Source of the DNA: Siminovitchia fordii DSM 16014 = CIP 108821
GTDB lineage: Bacteria > Bacillota > Bacilli > Bacillales > Bacillaceae_C
Length of the DNA stretch: 64,000 nt
Direction of reading: 5' to 3'
Assembly (NCBI RefSeq): GCF_000374565.1
Contig: NZ_KB894686.1
Location: forward strand, 186,001 to 250,000
Shown: positions 8,466 through 15,894 of the stretch, one piece after another
Layout of the letters: each line of letters opens with the position of its first letter
Numbering within the stretch: the first letter of the stretch is position 1
Notes under the pieces: model-generated
The model's database searches: none
Seen by the model: only the letters and a program-made list of their open reading frames with translations
Told to the model about the DNA's origin: nothing
Program-made: the position numbers and the translations under genes

Positions 8466-8480
8466 CAATGGTGCTTTTTT
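8457..8480 (+). terminator. Terminator inside the late operon after the partner gene
   Basis: AGCAC, a nine-base loop, GTGCT and six Ts. It overlaps the end of the preceding gene and is followed by ATTATGCATAAAAGGAGG, a seam also seen in variant form near 26,513 and 26,944. Confidence 0.6.
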
Positions 8481-8505
8481 ATTATGCATAAAAGGAGGTG
8501 AGAAA

Positions 8506-9693
8506 GTGGACAAAGTGCTAATTTGTGGTGAGATGGCGACCAATGACAGGAAAATCTTTCAATTGTTCGGCAATGTCGCTGGTGAGATGAGGCTGGATGA
8601 TATCCCTCCTGCTCCAGGTGTTGATGTCAATGAGCTGAAAAAGGGTGATGAAGATCCGTTAGAGGTTGTCGTTGAAATCCCCGCTTCTAAATCGAAACGT
8701 GGATGGAACTATACCGCCAATTCGTTAAAAAATATCGTTGATGCTGTCAACAGCAAGACATTAAATGGTTTCCTTGGCCACCAGAAACCCGAGGATGTAA
8801 GCAATCAATTCCTGCCGCCTGTTACCCATTGGGTAGGGGCAAAGATGGTAGGAGAGATTGCTTATTTTCGTGGAGTGGTAGATGCGGCTGCCAAAGACTT
8901 GAAGAGATGGATTAAAGCGGGTCGCATTCGCCAGGTTTCAATCTTCGGAATTCCGAAGTTACAAAGGGCGGCGGGTGAAACGAATGTTGTCGGATATGAG
9001 CCAATGTCAATTGACTGGACGCCGTTGGACAGAGCAGGAATGAACACTCGCATTGTTGCCATGAGCGGTGAAATGTGGGACCTGGAAGGGCAAGGTCCCT
9101 CCGGTGAAATGGATAATCATGAAGGAGGTGCTGGCATGACGCCAGAGGAACTATTAAAAGCATTAAAGCAAATGCTCGGAAACAAGCAGATTACTGTCCC
9201 GATGATTGCGGGAGAAATGGGCTGGAAACCTGAAGAGGTAGCCGCTGATATTGATTCAAATTGGGTGAATAACCTTACATCTTCCGCTGACAAATTGAGA
9301 AAGGTCGAGGAAGCGCTCGGCATTTCTGGTGAAATGGATATTGTCGCAGCGGCTAAAAGTGCCGCTGAAGCACTGAAAGCCCAAGAAACAGCGGGGCTTG
9401 AAAGGATTATTGGTGAAATGATCGACACTAAGATTACATCTGACGCCATTAAAAAGGATATCAAGGACCCGAATACACCTATCGGCAAAATGTGGTCCTA
9501 TCACGAAAAAGGATTTGCTCCCGATGCTACAAAAGAGCAGATTGCTGGTGAGATGGATTCTTTCTTGGCTGATGGAGTGGTTAAGGGAATTATCAGTTCT
9601 TATCATACAGATCAACCCGCTGGCGTTGGTTCTGGTGGTACCAATACAAACACAGCCCCTCAAGGGTTAAAAACAAAGCGTATTTCGCTATAA
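8506..9693 (+). CDS. Prohead protease-scaffold protein (XkdF-like)
   Basis: Putative capsid maturation protease fused to scaffold, 395 aa. The start is GTG 8506, six bases after AAAGGAGGTG. The N-terminal 200 residues look like an XkdF-type phage serine protease, with likely catalytic His in FLGHQ (H92) and Ser in RQVSIFG (S145). From about residue 205 it is helical and charged like a scaffold. The tripeptide Gly-Glu-Met occurs eight times (residues 8, 26, 188, 200, 236, 275, 303, 348), usually as hydrophobic-x-GEM. It is placed between head and capsid genes as expected. I suspect the GEM sites are cleavage sites. Confidence 0.8.
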   Translation: MDKVLICGEMATNDRKIFQLFGNVAGEMRLDDIPPAPGVDVNELKKGDEDPLEVVVEIPASKSKRGWNYTANSLKNIVDAVNSKTLNGFLGHQKPEDVSNQFLPPVTHWVGAKMVGEIAYFRGVVDAAAKDLKRWIKAGRIRQVSIFGIPKLQRAAGETNVVGYEPMSIDWTPLDRAGMNTRIVAMSGEMWDLEGQGPSGEMDNHEGGAGMTPEELLKALKQMLGNKQITVPMIAGEMGWKPEEVAADIDSNWVNNLTSSADKLRKVEEALGISGEMDIVAAAKSAAEALKAQETAGLERIIGEMIDTKITSDAIKKDIKDPNTPIGKMWSYHEKGFAPDATKEQIAGEMDSFLADGVVKGIISSYHTDQPAGVGSGGTNTNTAPQGLKTKRISL

Positions 9694-9706
9694 GGAGGTA
9701 ATTTGA

Positions 9707-10102
9707 ATGGCATATAAAGGACAACCAGTCCCAAGCACTGTGCATTATGCTTATCGAGCAAAGGTTTCTGACGGAAAAAGTGTAAAGGTAACGGTTCCTG
9801 AAAAAACAGAGATTGAGAGTGGCAAGTTCTATCAGTTGGATGGCTTTTTTGGTGCAGCATTCCACTCTGTTAAAACCGGTGATGGTGAAACAGGTGAGGT
9901 CAGTCTGAACATAGAGCAGGCAGAATATGAAACAGACCAAATTAGTACAACACAGGCTTTTGCTGTTGGTACTCCAATTTATTGGAATGAAGCGACTGGC
10001 AAGTTTACCGAAACGGAAACTGACAATCGCCTCGTTGGCCGTGTTACATCAGCCAAAGATAAAAATAACACCATCTGGTTCATTCTGGGGCCACAGGTTT
10101 AG
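9707..10102 (+). CDS. Capsid decoration-like protein (DUF2190 type)
   Basis: Small beta-rich protein, 131 aa, lying between scaffold and major capsid genes. The C-terminal half (FAVGTPIYWNEATGKFT ... RLVGRVTSAKDKNN) matches the pattern of DUF2190-type proteins, which are thought to decorate or stabilise heads. It has a good ribosome site (AAGGAGGTAATTTG). No membrane segment or catalytic motif is visible. It could alternatively be a minor head-fibre protein. Confidence 0.75.
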   Translation: MAYKGQPVPSTVHYAYRAKVSDGKSVKVTVPEKTEIESGKFYQLDGFFGAAFHSVKTGDGETGEVSLNIEQAEYETDQISTTQAFAVGTPIYWNEATGKFTETETDNRLVGRVTSAKDKNNTIWFILGPQV

Positions 10103-10116
10103 AAGGGGGATAAATC

Positions 10117-11172
10117 ATGAGAATTCATTCAATCGAATCACTGAAAGAAAAACGACGTAAAGGGACTATCGAAGCGGTGGTTCCTTTTTCTATTAACGGA
10201 TCACAAGCTGAGGTTACGAAAAAAATCGTAAACGGCGAAATGGAGACATATGAGCTGTCGAAGCCAATCGGGGAAATGATGACTTCCGAAACATCTCGAA
10301 AAGAGCTACTTCAAAAGGTTGTACTTGACGTTGAACTTGGTCGTGAGGATGTACCAGTCCTTTATAAGCCAATCTATGAAACATTGCAGGATCCAAACTT
10401 CCCGCGTGAGTTCGAAGCGAAATGGGCTCAATATGGAACGGTTATCTTCTTTGAGCACCTAGAAGGCGAGGAAGTGAAGTTCGGTTCTTTACTCGCCGAA
10501 CAGGGCCCGATTGCACGCATCAAAGGTTACTCTGCTGGATTCGAGTACACCAAGGAAATGCAAATATTCAACCAAACATTCAACTTTGAATTAATGAACA
10601 AAGCATTTGGTGAGGCTCATAATGCGTTGCTGAATCACCTACATCTTGCTCCAATCATTAATTACAAGTATAAATCCGATAATAAGACCGCTCCCGTTTA
10701 TGTAAAACCTGATGGTACGAAGGGAACTGCAAGTGATGCTCATTACCTCTTGTCGTTACGTGCCACGCTTCGCCAAGCATTGAAGGATGCAAGAACAGCT
10801 AAGCGCCCAGGAACGGTATTGCTGGCTAATTCTGCAAATAAAGAGGATATCCAAGACGCGCTTGGCAGCATGACGCTCCAAGCTACGCCATACGGGGCTA
10901 CAACAGGAATCAATGACATCATTTATTACGATGGTTGGGAAGCGCAGGTTTCTAAGAAACAGTATGTATATGACGGAGTTCCAGAGGGCAAGGCATTCTT
11001 GATTCGTCCAAAACGTGGATTCAAAGAACTTGTCAAACAAGGCTTGCAAATCAATGCAACCATGGGCGATCTAACTCGTTTAGTTGAATCACAGGTTGTT
11101 GGTGACTTCTGGCGTGGAGTTTTTGCTGCAGTCGAGGAGAATGTCCAAGAGATTACTTTACCTGGACAATAA
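10117..11172 (+). CDS. Major capsid protein
   Basis: Predicted head shell protein, 351 aa, in the canonical place after the scaffold and decoration genes. It is soluble, mixed alpha/beta, with the conserved C-terminal pattern KAFLIRPKRGFKELVKQG and LTRLVESQVVGDFWRGVFAAVEEN seen in phage capsid proteins of this type. The N-terminal 60 residues are basic then contain two GEM motifs (residues 40-42 and 52-54), like those in the scaffold, just ahead of the likely folded core. That arrangement would fit removal of an N-terminal delta segment by the neighbouring protease. Confidence 0.82.
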   Translation: MRIHSIESLKEKRRKGTIEAVVPFSINGSQAEVTKKIVNGEMETYELSKPIGEMMTSETSRKELLQKVVLDVELGREDVPVLYKPIYETLQDPNFPREFEAKWAQYGTVIFFEHLEGEEVKFGSLLAEQGPIARIKGYSAGFEYTKEMQIFNQTFNFELMNKAFGEAHNALLNHLHLAPIINYKYKSDNKTAPVYVKPDGTKGTASDAHYLLSLRATLRQALKDARTAKRPGTVLLANSANKEDIQDALGSMTLQATPYGATTGINDIIYYDGWEAQVSKKQYVYDGVPEGKAFLIRPKRGFKELVKQGLQINATMGDLTRLVESQVVGDFWRGVFAAVEENVQEITLPGQ

Positions 11173-11186
11173 GGCGGTGAAGCCTA

Positions 11187-11546
11187 ATGGACGAAAAGAT
11201 CATTAAAAAAATGAGGAGATTCCTCGATGAAGTAATTCCGGAGGGCGGGGGAGAGAGTGATACCCGCTTTTCGGATGATGATTTGTGGGAGATATATGAG
11301 GAATATCAAAATGTTTATAAAGCTGTGTCTGTAGGGTGGACAGAAAAGGCCGGGATGATTGCTGCAGAGCGTGGCAACTATGATGAATATCATGCCGGAA
11401 ATGAGCGATACAAATATGTAAATTTAACCACTGCAATTAATGCTGCTTTAGCTATGGCCAAACAGTATGACGCTTTATATAAGCAAGAGCAGGAGCAAAA
11501 TATAAGTGGTTTAATCTTGAAATTCAAAGCGCCGGATGTGATTTAA
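11187..11546 (+). CDS. Head-tail connector protein (YqbG-like)
   Basis: Short helical protein, 119 aa, following the capsid gene with AAGGCGGTGAAG as ribosome site. The position and pattern (MRRFLDEVIPE ... FSDDDLWEIYEEY ... TTAINAALAMAKQYDALYKQE) fit the YqbG/gp15-like adaptor that stacks on the portal. The helical content and length agree with that family. The function is by synteny with the PBSX/skin operon rather than by a diagnostic residue. Confidence 0.7.
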   Translation: MDEKIIKKMRRFLDEVIPEGGGESDTRFSDDDLWEIYEEYQNVYKAVSVGWTEKAGMIAAERGNYDEYHAGNERYKYVNLTTAINAALAMAKQYDALYKQEQEQNISGLILKFKAPDVI

Positions 11547-11547
11547 G

Positions 11548-11928
11548 ATGAATCCCGTTGAACTACGCCGTAAGGATACGAAATGGAATATCGCACAAAA
11601 TCCGACGACGATTACCATTAAGCGAACAGAAAAGATTAGGGCAGGCGGTGCAATTGATGAAGTCGAATTACCCGTAGGCCCTTTTACTGTTCGCATTTTT
11701 TCGTCCAAAACCGCCTTCCCTAAAACGGTGACTACCCTTGCAGGAGAAAAGCATGTGGATCAGCATTATGGCCTTCTTGCAGACTATGAAGCAGATATCC
11801 AAGCAGGGACAAATGTTAAAGACGAATTCGAAGTAAATGGCATGAAGTTCATTGTTATAGCTGTCCACCCGCAATCGATCAACGGTCAGATAGTCAGTTA
11901 TCAATGTGAACTAGAGAAGGTGGGTTAA
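11548..11928 (+). CDS. Head completion/stopper protein (YqbH/XkdH-like)
   Basis: Beta-rich small protein, 126 aa, starting one base after the previous stop. Features such as NPTTITIKRTEK and YGLLADYEADIQAG ... FIVIAVHPQSINGQIVSYQCELE fit the XkdH/YqbH group, equivalent in place to phage head-tail stoppers. It lies in the conserved run connector, stopper, gp10-like protein, terminator. No catalytic motif is seen. Confidence 0.72.
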   Translation: MNPVELRRKDTKWNIAQNPTTITIKRTEKIRAGGAIDEVELPVGPFTVRIFSSKTAFPKTVTTLAGEKHVDQHYGLLADYEADIQAGTNVKDEFEVNGMKFIVIAVHPQSINGQIVSYQCELEKVG

Positions 11929-12348
11929 ATGGGTCTTGGAGATCAGATTAAATCAGATATCGACAGAAAGATAGCAGGAATGTACTCACTCGGGAATCAC
12001 CTTGGAAAAGATATGGAAAGACAAGCTAAGAACAATGCTCCTTGGACTGACAGAACAGGAAATACACGACGAACCATAAACGGTGGTGCCGATCAGAGTG
12101 CAAGGGGGGTCACTCTATTTCTTGCTCACGGTTCGATGGTGGGAACTTACCTAGAGACCGGTACACCATCTTATGTGATTAGGCCCAAAAGTAAGAAGGC
12201 ATTACGCTTTGTTTCGGGAGGGGAAGAAATCTTTGCAAAAAGAGTTAATCATCCAGGTATCTCTCCCCATCCAATTGTCGAACCAACGGCCGATTCAAAC
12301 TGGCCGAAGATCAAACAGCAAGTACGACGGTACTGGGAGAGTTCCTAA
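11929..12348 (+). CDS. HK97 gp10-like tail-joining protein (YqbI/XkdI-like)
   Basis: A 139-aa protein of the HK97 gp10-like/XkdI group. The conserved middle reads THxNxAPWTDRTGNTRR-like (here NNAPWTDRTGNTRRTINGG) followed by YLETGTPSYVIRPK, and the C-terminus has HPGISPHPIVEPT. Such proteins help couple heads and tails. It directly abuts the previous gene and overlaps the next by one base. Confidence 0.78.
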   Translation: MGLGDQIKSDIDRKIAGMYSLGNHLGKDMERQAKNNAPWTDRTGNTRRTINGGADQSARGVTLFLAHGSMVGTYLETGTPSYVIRPKSKKALRFVSGGEEIFAKRVNHPGISPHPIVEPTADSNWPKIKQQVRRYWESS

Positions 12349-13184
12349 TGAGGGATGAGCTTAGAGAAATATTAGTTGCAAATGTACTTACCGTCAAAGG
12401 GGAGGTCTGGGAACCGTCCGCAGCTGGTCCAGAATTACCCAAGCCACATTTAGTACTTAGGGAAGGAGTTCAAAACACAGGTGAGCCATATGCTGATTTC
12501 ACCACTTTTTATGAGGTGTGGCCTTACGTCAAACGAACCTCATTCCGGAGAGTTGATGATCTTTCGCAAGAGGTCATTTCTGCTCTGCATCGCAAACGGT
12601 TTGATGTCAAAGCGGTACCTCACTACATCGAGTACATTGGCACAGCCAGTGAAGACATAGTGGATAAGGAATGGGATGCTTTGACTAGAGGCTTGCGTTT
12701 CCAAGTGTTTTCTCTTGCTTGGCTATTGCATAAAGCTGTGGAGCCGGATCCCGTTGATGGCATGAAAAAATGGACTGAGAGAATATTCCCTAACCTTCAA
12801 ACCAATCCAGTTGCATGGTCACCTTCGGATGATACACCTGCTCTTTATTGGCGGCAGGCATCTTTGCAAGGTACTGAGCCGACCAATTGGGGTGCTTGGA
12901 TCACTGCGCGGCTTCGGGGCCACATCATTGCTCCGGAAGTCGCTGTCCGCAAGGAGTGGACTGAATTAGTTACAAGAAAATTAGCTTTAGATGCCAAAAC
13001 GTATCTTTCGGATAACTCAAAGATGCGTTTTTTGCATGTTTCCGCTGATAGTGGATATGACCCATTTCAACAGGGGCAAATCCAACTGGATGTCAGGTAT
13101 GGCATTTTGAAAGAGAAAATACCTTACGAAAAGATTAATAGAGTCGAAGCAGACCCGGCTCATGGAGGTGTGATTATTGGCTAA
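12348..13184 (+). CDS. Tail terminator-like protein with extra C-terminal domain
   Basis: In PBSX and skin this slot holds XkdJ/YqbJ, a tail completion protein of about 160 residues. Here the protein has 278 residues. The first 120 or so have the tail-terminator pattern (MRDELREILV ... VWPYVKRTSFRRVDDLSQEVISALH). A second part from about residue 135 begins DGMKKWTERIFP and ends in a comparable beta-rich run, perhaps a duplicated or fused terminator domain. It overlaps the previous gene by one base and the next by eight. Confidence 0.65.
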   Translation: MRDELREILVANVLTVKGEVWEPSAAGPELPKPHLVLREGVQNTGEPYADFTTFYEVWPYVKRTSFRRVDDLSQEVISALHRKRFDVKAVPHYIEYIGTASEDIVDKEWDALTRGLRFQVFSLAWLLHKAVEPDPVDGMKKWTERIFPNLQTNPVAWSPSDDTPALYWRQASLQGTEPTNWGAWITARLRGHIIAPEVAVRKEWTELVTRKLALDAKTYLSDNSKMRFLHVSADSGYDPFQQGQIQLDVRYGILKEKIPYEKINRVEADPAHGGVIIG

Positions 13185-13377
13185 GAAAAAAGCAAGTGAA
13201 AAAGTTGTGCAGATTCCTGAAACGACCTATTCACATGAGGAAATATTGCAGGCCGCTAAATCATTTGGAGAAACGCAAGAGGTTGTGGCCGGCGCTTTAC
13301 GTATCGCAAATAAAGAAAATTTAAGCCGTTCGGAAGTGGAAAAGGCCATTCGAACTTTTAAAACGAGGAAGGTGTAA
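13177..13377 (+). CDS. YqzN/YkzM-like small phage protein (66 aa)
   Basis: Short protein just ahead of the sheath gene, the same place as YqzN in skin and YkzM in PBSX. It starts with a TTG inside the end of the previous gene and has GGAGGTG upstream. The sequence has a lysine-rich beginning and a helix pair (SHEEILQAAKSFG, NLSRSEVEKAIRTFKTRKV) that looks like a small helix-turn-helix-like fold. The role is unknown. Confidence 0.68.
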   Translation: MAKKKASEKVVQIPETTYSHEEILQAAKSFGETQEVVAGALRIANKENLSRSEVEKAIRTFKTRKV

Positions 13378-13380
13378 CGA

Positions 13381-14772
13381 ATGATTGGAGCTATGTTTAA
13401 ACTAGGGGAACAGAAAGTTCGTCCTGGTGTTTACGTTCGTTGGTATAACGATGGAGGGACACCTCAAGCGGGTGGATCATCTGGTATTGCTGCAGCTGTT
13501 ATTAAATCTAATTGGGGTCCGCTACAAAGAGTAATTGCAATTGATGATGCAAACAAAGTCGAGGAAGTGCTGGGAACGGGAAAAGGTGCCCAAGTAGCAG
13601 AACAGATTTTGCTTGGTGGAGCAACAGAGTTAATCGTTGTGCGTGCAGGTTTAGGTGGCACAGCATCGGAACTTTCGCTGAAAGATTCAACGGGTGTTGA
13701 TCTATTAAAAATCAAAACGAAATACCCGACTTCCCGTGAATTTAACGTCACCATCAGAGAATCCCTCAATGTAGGTGAAAAAGAATTCATCGCCTATGAA
13801 GGTAATCATGCGATTGAAAGATTCTCATTCGCTCAAGGTAGCAATGAAGCTGAGACGTTAGCTAGTTTGATTAATACAACAAGTATATATTTTACAGCTG
13901 AAGCATTAGGAAATGACACATTTGCTCCAATTGTTAATGAAAGATTAACTGGCGGAGCGGATCCAGATATTGTCGCCAAAGACTATACAGATGCCTTTGG
14001 CATTTTGGAACGTAAGTTTTTTGACGGAATCACAGTTGATACCGAGGATACAGCTATTCATGCAAGCCTCAATGCTTACATTAATCGTAGCTTGCAGTTA
14101 GGCTCTCGAATCATTGGTGTTGTCGGGGAAAAGATCGATGTTCCATTTAATACTCGTATTCAAAATGCTCGTTCCTTTAATAACTTTTCAATGGTTTATG
14201 TTGGCAATGGTTATGCGGTGGGTGACACAGGATTAGATGGCGCCCTTGCTGCTGGTCGAGTGCTTGGTGAAATGGTGTCCGGGATTTATAAGGCGTCTCT
14301 GACCAAGAAAGAAATCCAAGGTTCTACTGGTGTTTATGGGGAGCTGACGCCATCTCAATATATTGAAGCTGCTAAAAACGGAATGTTGGTGTTCTCGGAA
14401 AGTGTCAACGGTGTGGCTCAAATTGATTATGGAATCAACACACTGGTCTCAACGGGTACTGATGAGGACGAGGGATGGAAGAAGATTCGACGCGTTCGTA
14501 CCCGCTTTGAGCTAATCGATCGTATTGCCTTTACAATTGCCAATGCAATGAGTGCCGGTATTGACAATAACAACGATGGTCGCCAACATCTTATTACTTT
14601 AGCAAATGGCATCATCAATAATATGATCCAGGAAGGTGGATTAGAAAGTGGGGAAATGATCATTGATCCATCTACTCCACCACAAGGAGATTCTGTATGG
14701 TACAAGTTTGATAACCTTGTGGATCTTGACGGAATTGAGAAAGTTTACCTTGCATTCGGATTTAGATATTAA
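13381..14772 (+). CDS. xkdK: Tail sheath protein (XkdK/YqbK-like)
   Basis: Contractile sheath subunit, 463 aa, which polymerises around the tail tube and drives DNA injection. The N-terminal RPGVYVRW and the conserved C-terminal segments (RRVRTRFELIDRIAF, GDSVWYKFDNLVDLDGIEKVYLAFGFRY) are typical of the XkdK family. Length is normal. It starts at ATG 13381 after GGAAGGTG. Its presence shows the prophage is a myovirus-like contractile phage. Confidence 0.92.
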   Translation: MIGAMFKLGEQKVRPGVYVRWYNDGGTPQAGGSSGIAAAVIKSNWGPLQRVIAIDDANKVEEVLGTGKGAQVAEQILLGGATELIVVRAGLGGTASELSLKDSTGVDLLKIKTKYPTSREFNVTIRESLNVGEKEFIAYEGNHAIERFSFAQGSNEAETLASLINTTSIYFTAEALGNDTFAPIVNERLTGGADPDIVAKDYTDAFGILERKFFDGITVDTEDTAIHASLNAYINRSLQLGSRIIGVVGEKIDVPFNTRIQNARSFNNFSMVYVGNGYAVGDTGLDGALAAGRVLGEMVSGIYKASLTKKEIQGSTGVYGELTPSQYIEAAKNGMLVFSESVNGVAQIDYGINTLVSTGTDEDEGWKKIRRVRTRFELIDRIAFTIANAMSAGIDNNNDGRQHLITLANGIINNMIQEGGLESGEMIIDPSTPPQGDSVWYKFDNLVDLDGIEKVYLAFGFRY

Positions 14773-14786
14773 AGGAGGAATAACCC

Positions 14787-15224
14787 ATGTCAGATGGACG
14801 TTACGTATTTAGAAACTGTATACCGGATGGCTCCATTGATGTAGTAAATGTCCAACCCGGAGAAATTATGAATCGTGAATGGAGTTTCCGCGTCAACATG
14901 CCCCCGGAGTTACAAGAAAAGCTTGATGCGGGTGAATTTGATCCACGGAACATTCTGCAAGGAAAAGACGGTGAGTTGTATGACGGAGACGGTAATTTCT
15001 TAGCTGAAGTGAATACGTTCCAAGCCCAAATGAACTTTAATACGACCGATTACCAACCTGCCGCCGGAATGGTAGTCTGGGGGATTACTACAGGATACAC
15101 ATTCACCCTTACTTTTACTGAAACGGTTGTAAGGGACAGATTGCTCGTAAAAATCTTGAACGCATTTAAGAAAGGGCAGAAAATGCCACAACTAAACTTC
15201 ACTGGCGTTTTGCGCGCTAGTTAA
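14787..15224 (+). CDS. xkdM: Tail tube protein (XkdM/YqbM-like)
   Basis: Inner tail tube subunit, 145 aa, that stacks inside the sheath. The sequence (GRYVFRNCIPDGSIDVV ... EWSFRVNMPPELQEKLDAGEFDPRNI ... VRDRLLVKILNAFKKGQKMPQLNFTGVLRAS) fits the XkdM family in length and pattern. It has a strong AAAGGAGG ribosome site. Order sheath, tube, chaperone is conserved. Confidence 0.88.
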   Translation: MSDGRYVFRNCIPDGSIDVVNVQPGEIMNREWSFRVNMPPELQEKLDAGEFDPRNILQGKDGELYDGDGNFLAEVNTFQAQMNFNTTDYQPAAGMVVWGITTGYTFTLTFTETVVRDRLLVKILNAFKKGQKMPQLNFTGVLRAS

Positions 15225-15238
15225 CGGGAGGATAAAAC

Positions 15239-15730
15239 ATGACTGAAGAAAAGATGAATCAAGAGGAATTACTGGCCGTTGAAGATGACGTACTTCGCGG
15301 CCTTCTTGGTGCTTTCGAAGACCAACAAGATGATACAGTGGCGATTGAAATAGCTAGGAATGGAAAAGTTTATTTCTCATTTGATATTCGAGGTCTAACC
15401 GAAAAGCAGTATCAAGACCTGCAGGATCAGGCCACAAAGTTCAAGAAAGCAAAAAACCTTGGTGGCGTTAAGATTGCAGAAGAAACGGATATCACTCGAT
15501 TTCGTTCGCTGCTGATTTATCATGCAACTGCTGAAGAAGACCGGAAGAAGCTTTGGAATAACAAAGAAGCTTGGAGAGCACTGAATGTGGTAAATGGACC
15601 TGATCTCATTGATAAAGTGTTAAAGGCGGGAGAGAAAAAGGCCATTATCGACAAAATCGATGAAATTAGCGGCTATAACGACGAAACGGACGAAATCATA
15701 AAAAACTCATCGAAGCAGGAGGAAAGCTAA
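15239..15730 (+). CDS. xkdN: Tail assembly chaperone, short form (XkdN/YqbN-like)
   Basis: Chaperone (163 aa) that coats the tape measure protein during tail assembly, equivalent to the G protein of lambda or gpE of P2. Acidic N-terminus, then FDIRGLTEKQYQDLQDQATKF and RFRSLLIYHATAEEDRKK, typical of XkdN. The coding end contains a slippery A AAA AAC at 15700-15706, and a second frame continues in the -1 phase to 15894. About 156 codons are shared by both products before the shift. Confidence 0.85.
   Translation: MTEEKMNQEELLAVEDDVLRGLLGAFEDQQDDTVAIEIARNGKVYFSFDIRGLTEKQYQDLQDQATKFKKAKNLGGVKIAEETDITRFRSLLIYHATAEEDRKKLWNNKEAWRALNVVNGPDLIDKVLKAGEKKAIIDKIDEISGYNDETDEIIKNSSKQEES
15700..15706 (+). 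promoter_or_regulatory. -1 programmed frameshift signal A AAA AAC
   Basis: In the zero frame the codons are ATA AAA AAC, giving the canonical X XXY YYZ heptamer. Slippage leads into an open -1 frame that runs to the stop at 15892-15894, one base before the tape measure start. Confidence 0.8.
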
Positions 15731-15894
15731 CCCTCCTGCATGAGATTTTTCAACGGACGGGTAAATTGCCCGACGAAATCATGAGCAAACCGAAAAGCAT
15801 ACAAAAATTTGCATTTCTATCAATGCAAGAGCAACTAAAGCGAGAACAAGAAGAGCGTCAAGCAATAAAACGACAAACGAAGGGAGGGAAGTAG
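15706..15894 (+). CDS. Tail assembly chaperone, -1 frameshift extension
   Basis: This 62-codon frame (LIEAGGKLTLLHEIFQR ... LPDEIMSKP ... LKREQEERQAIKRQ) has no good start of its own and is entered by slippage in the upstream gene, giving a fusion of about 218 residues. It corresponds to the GT or E+E' proteins of other long-tailed phages, in which the extended chaperone recruits the tape measure. The frame is too short for ordinary gene calling and would be missed. Its coding character (charged helix, family-like LHEIFQRTGKLPDEIM) is clear. Confidence 0.8.
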   Translation, partial: LIEAGGKLTLLHEIFQRTGKLPDEIMSKPKSIQKFAFLSMQEQLKREQEERQAIKRQTKGGK

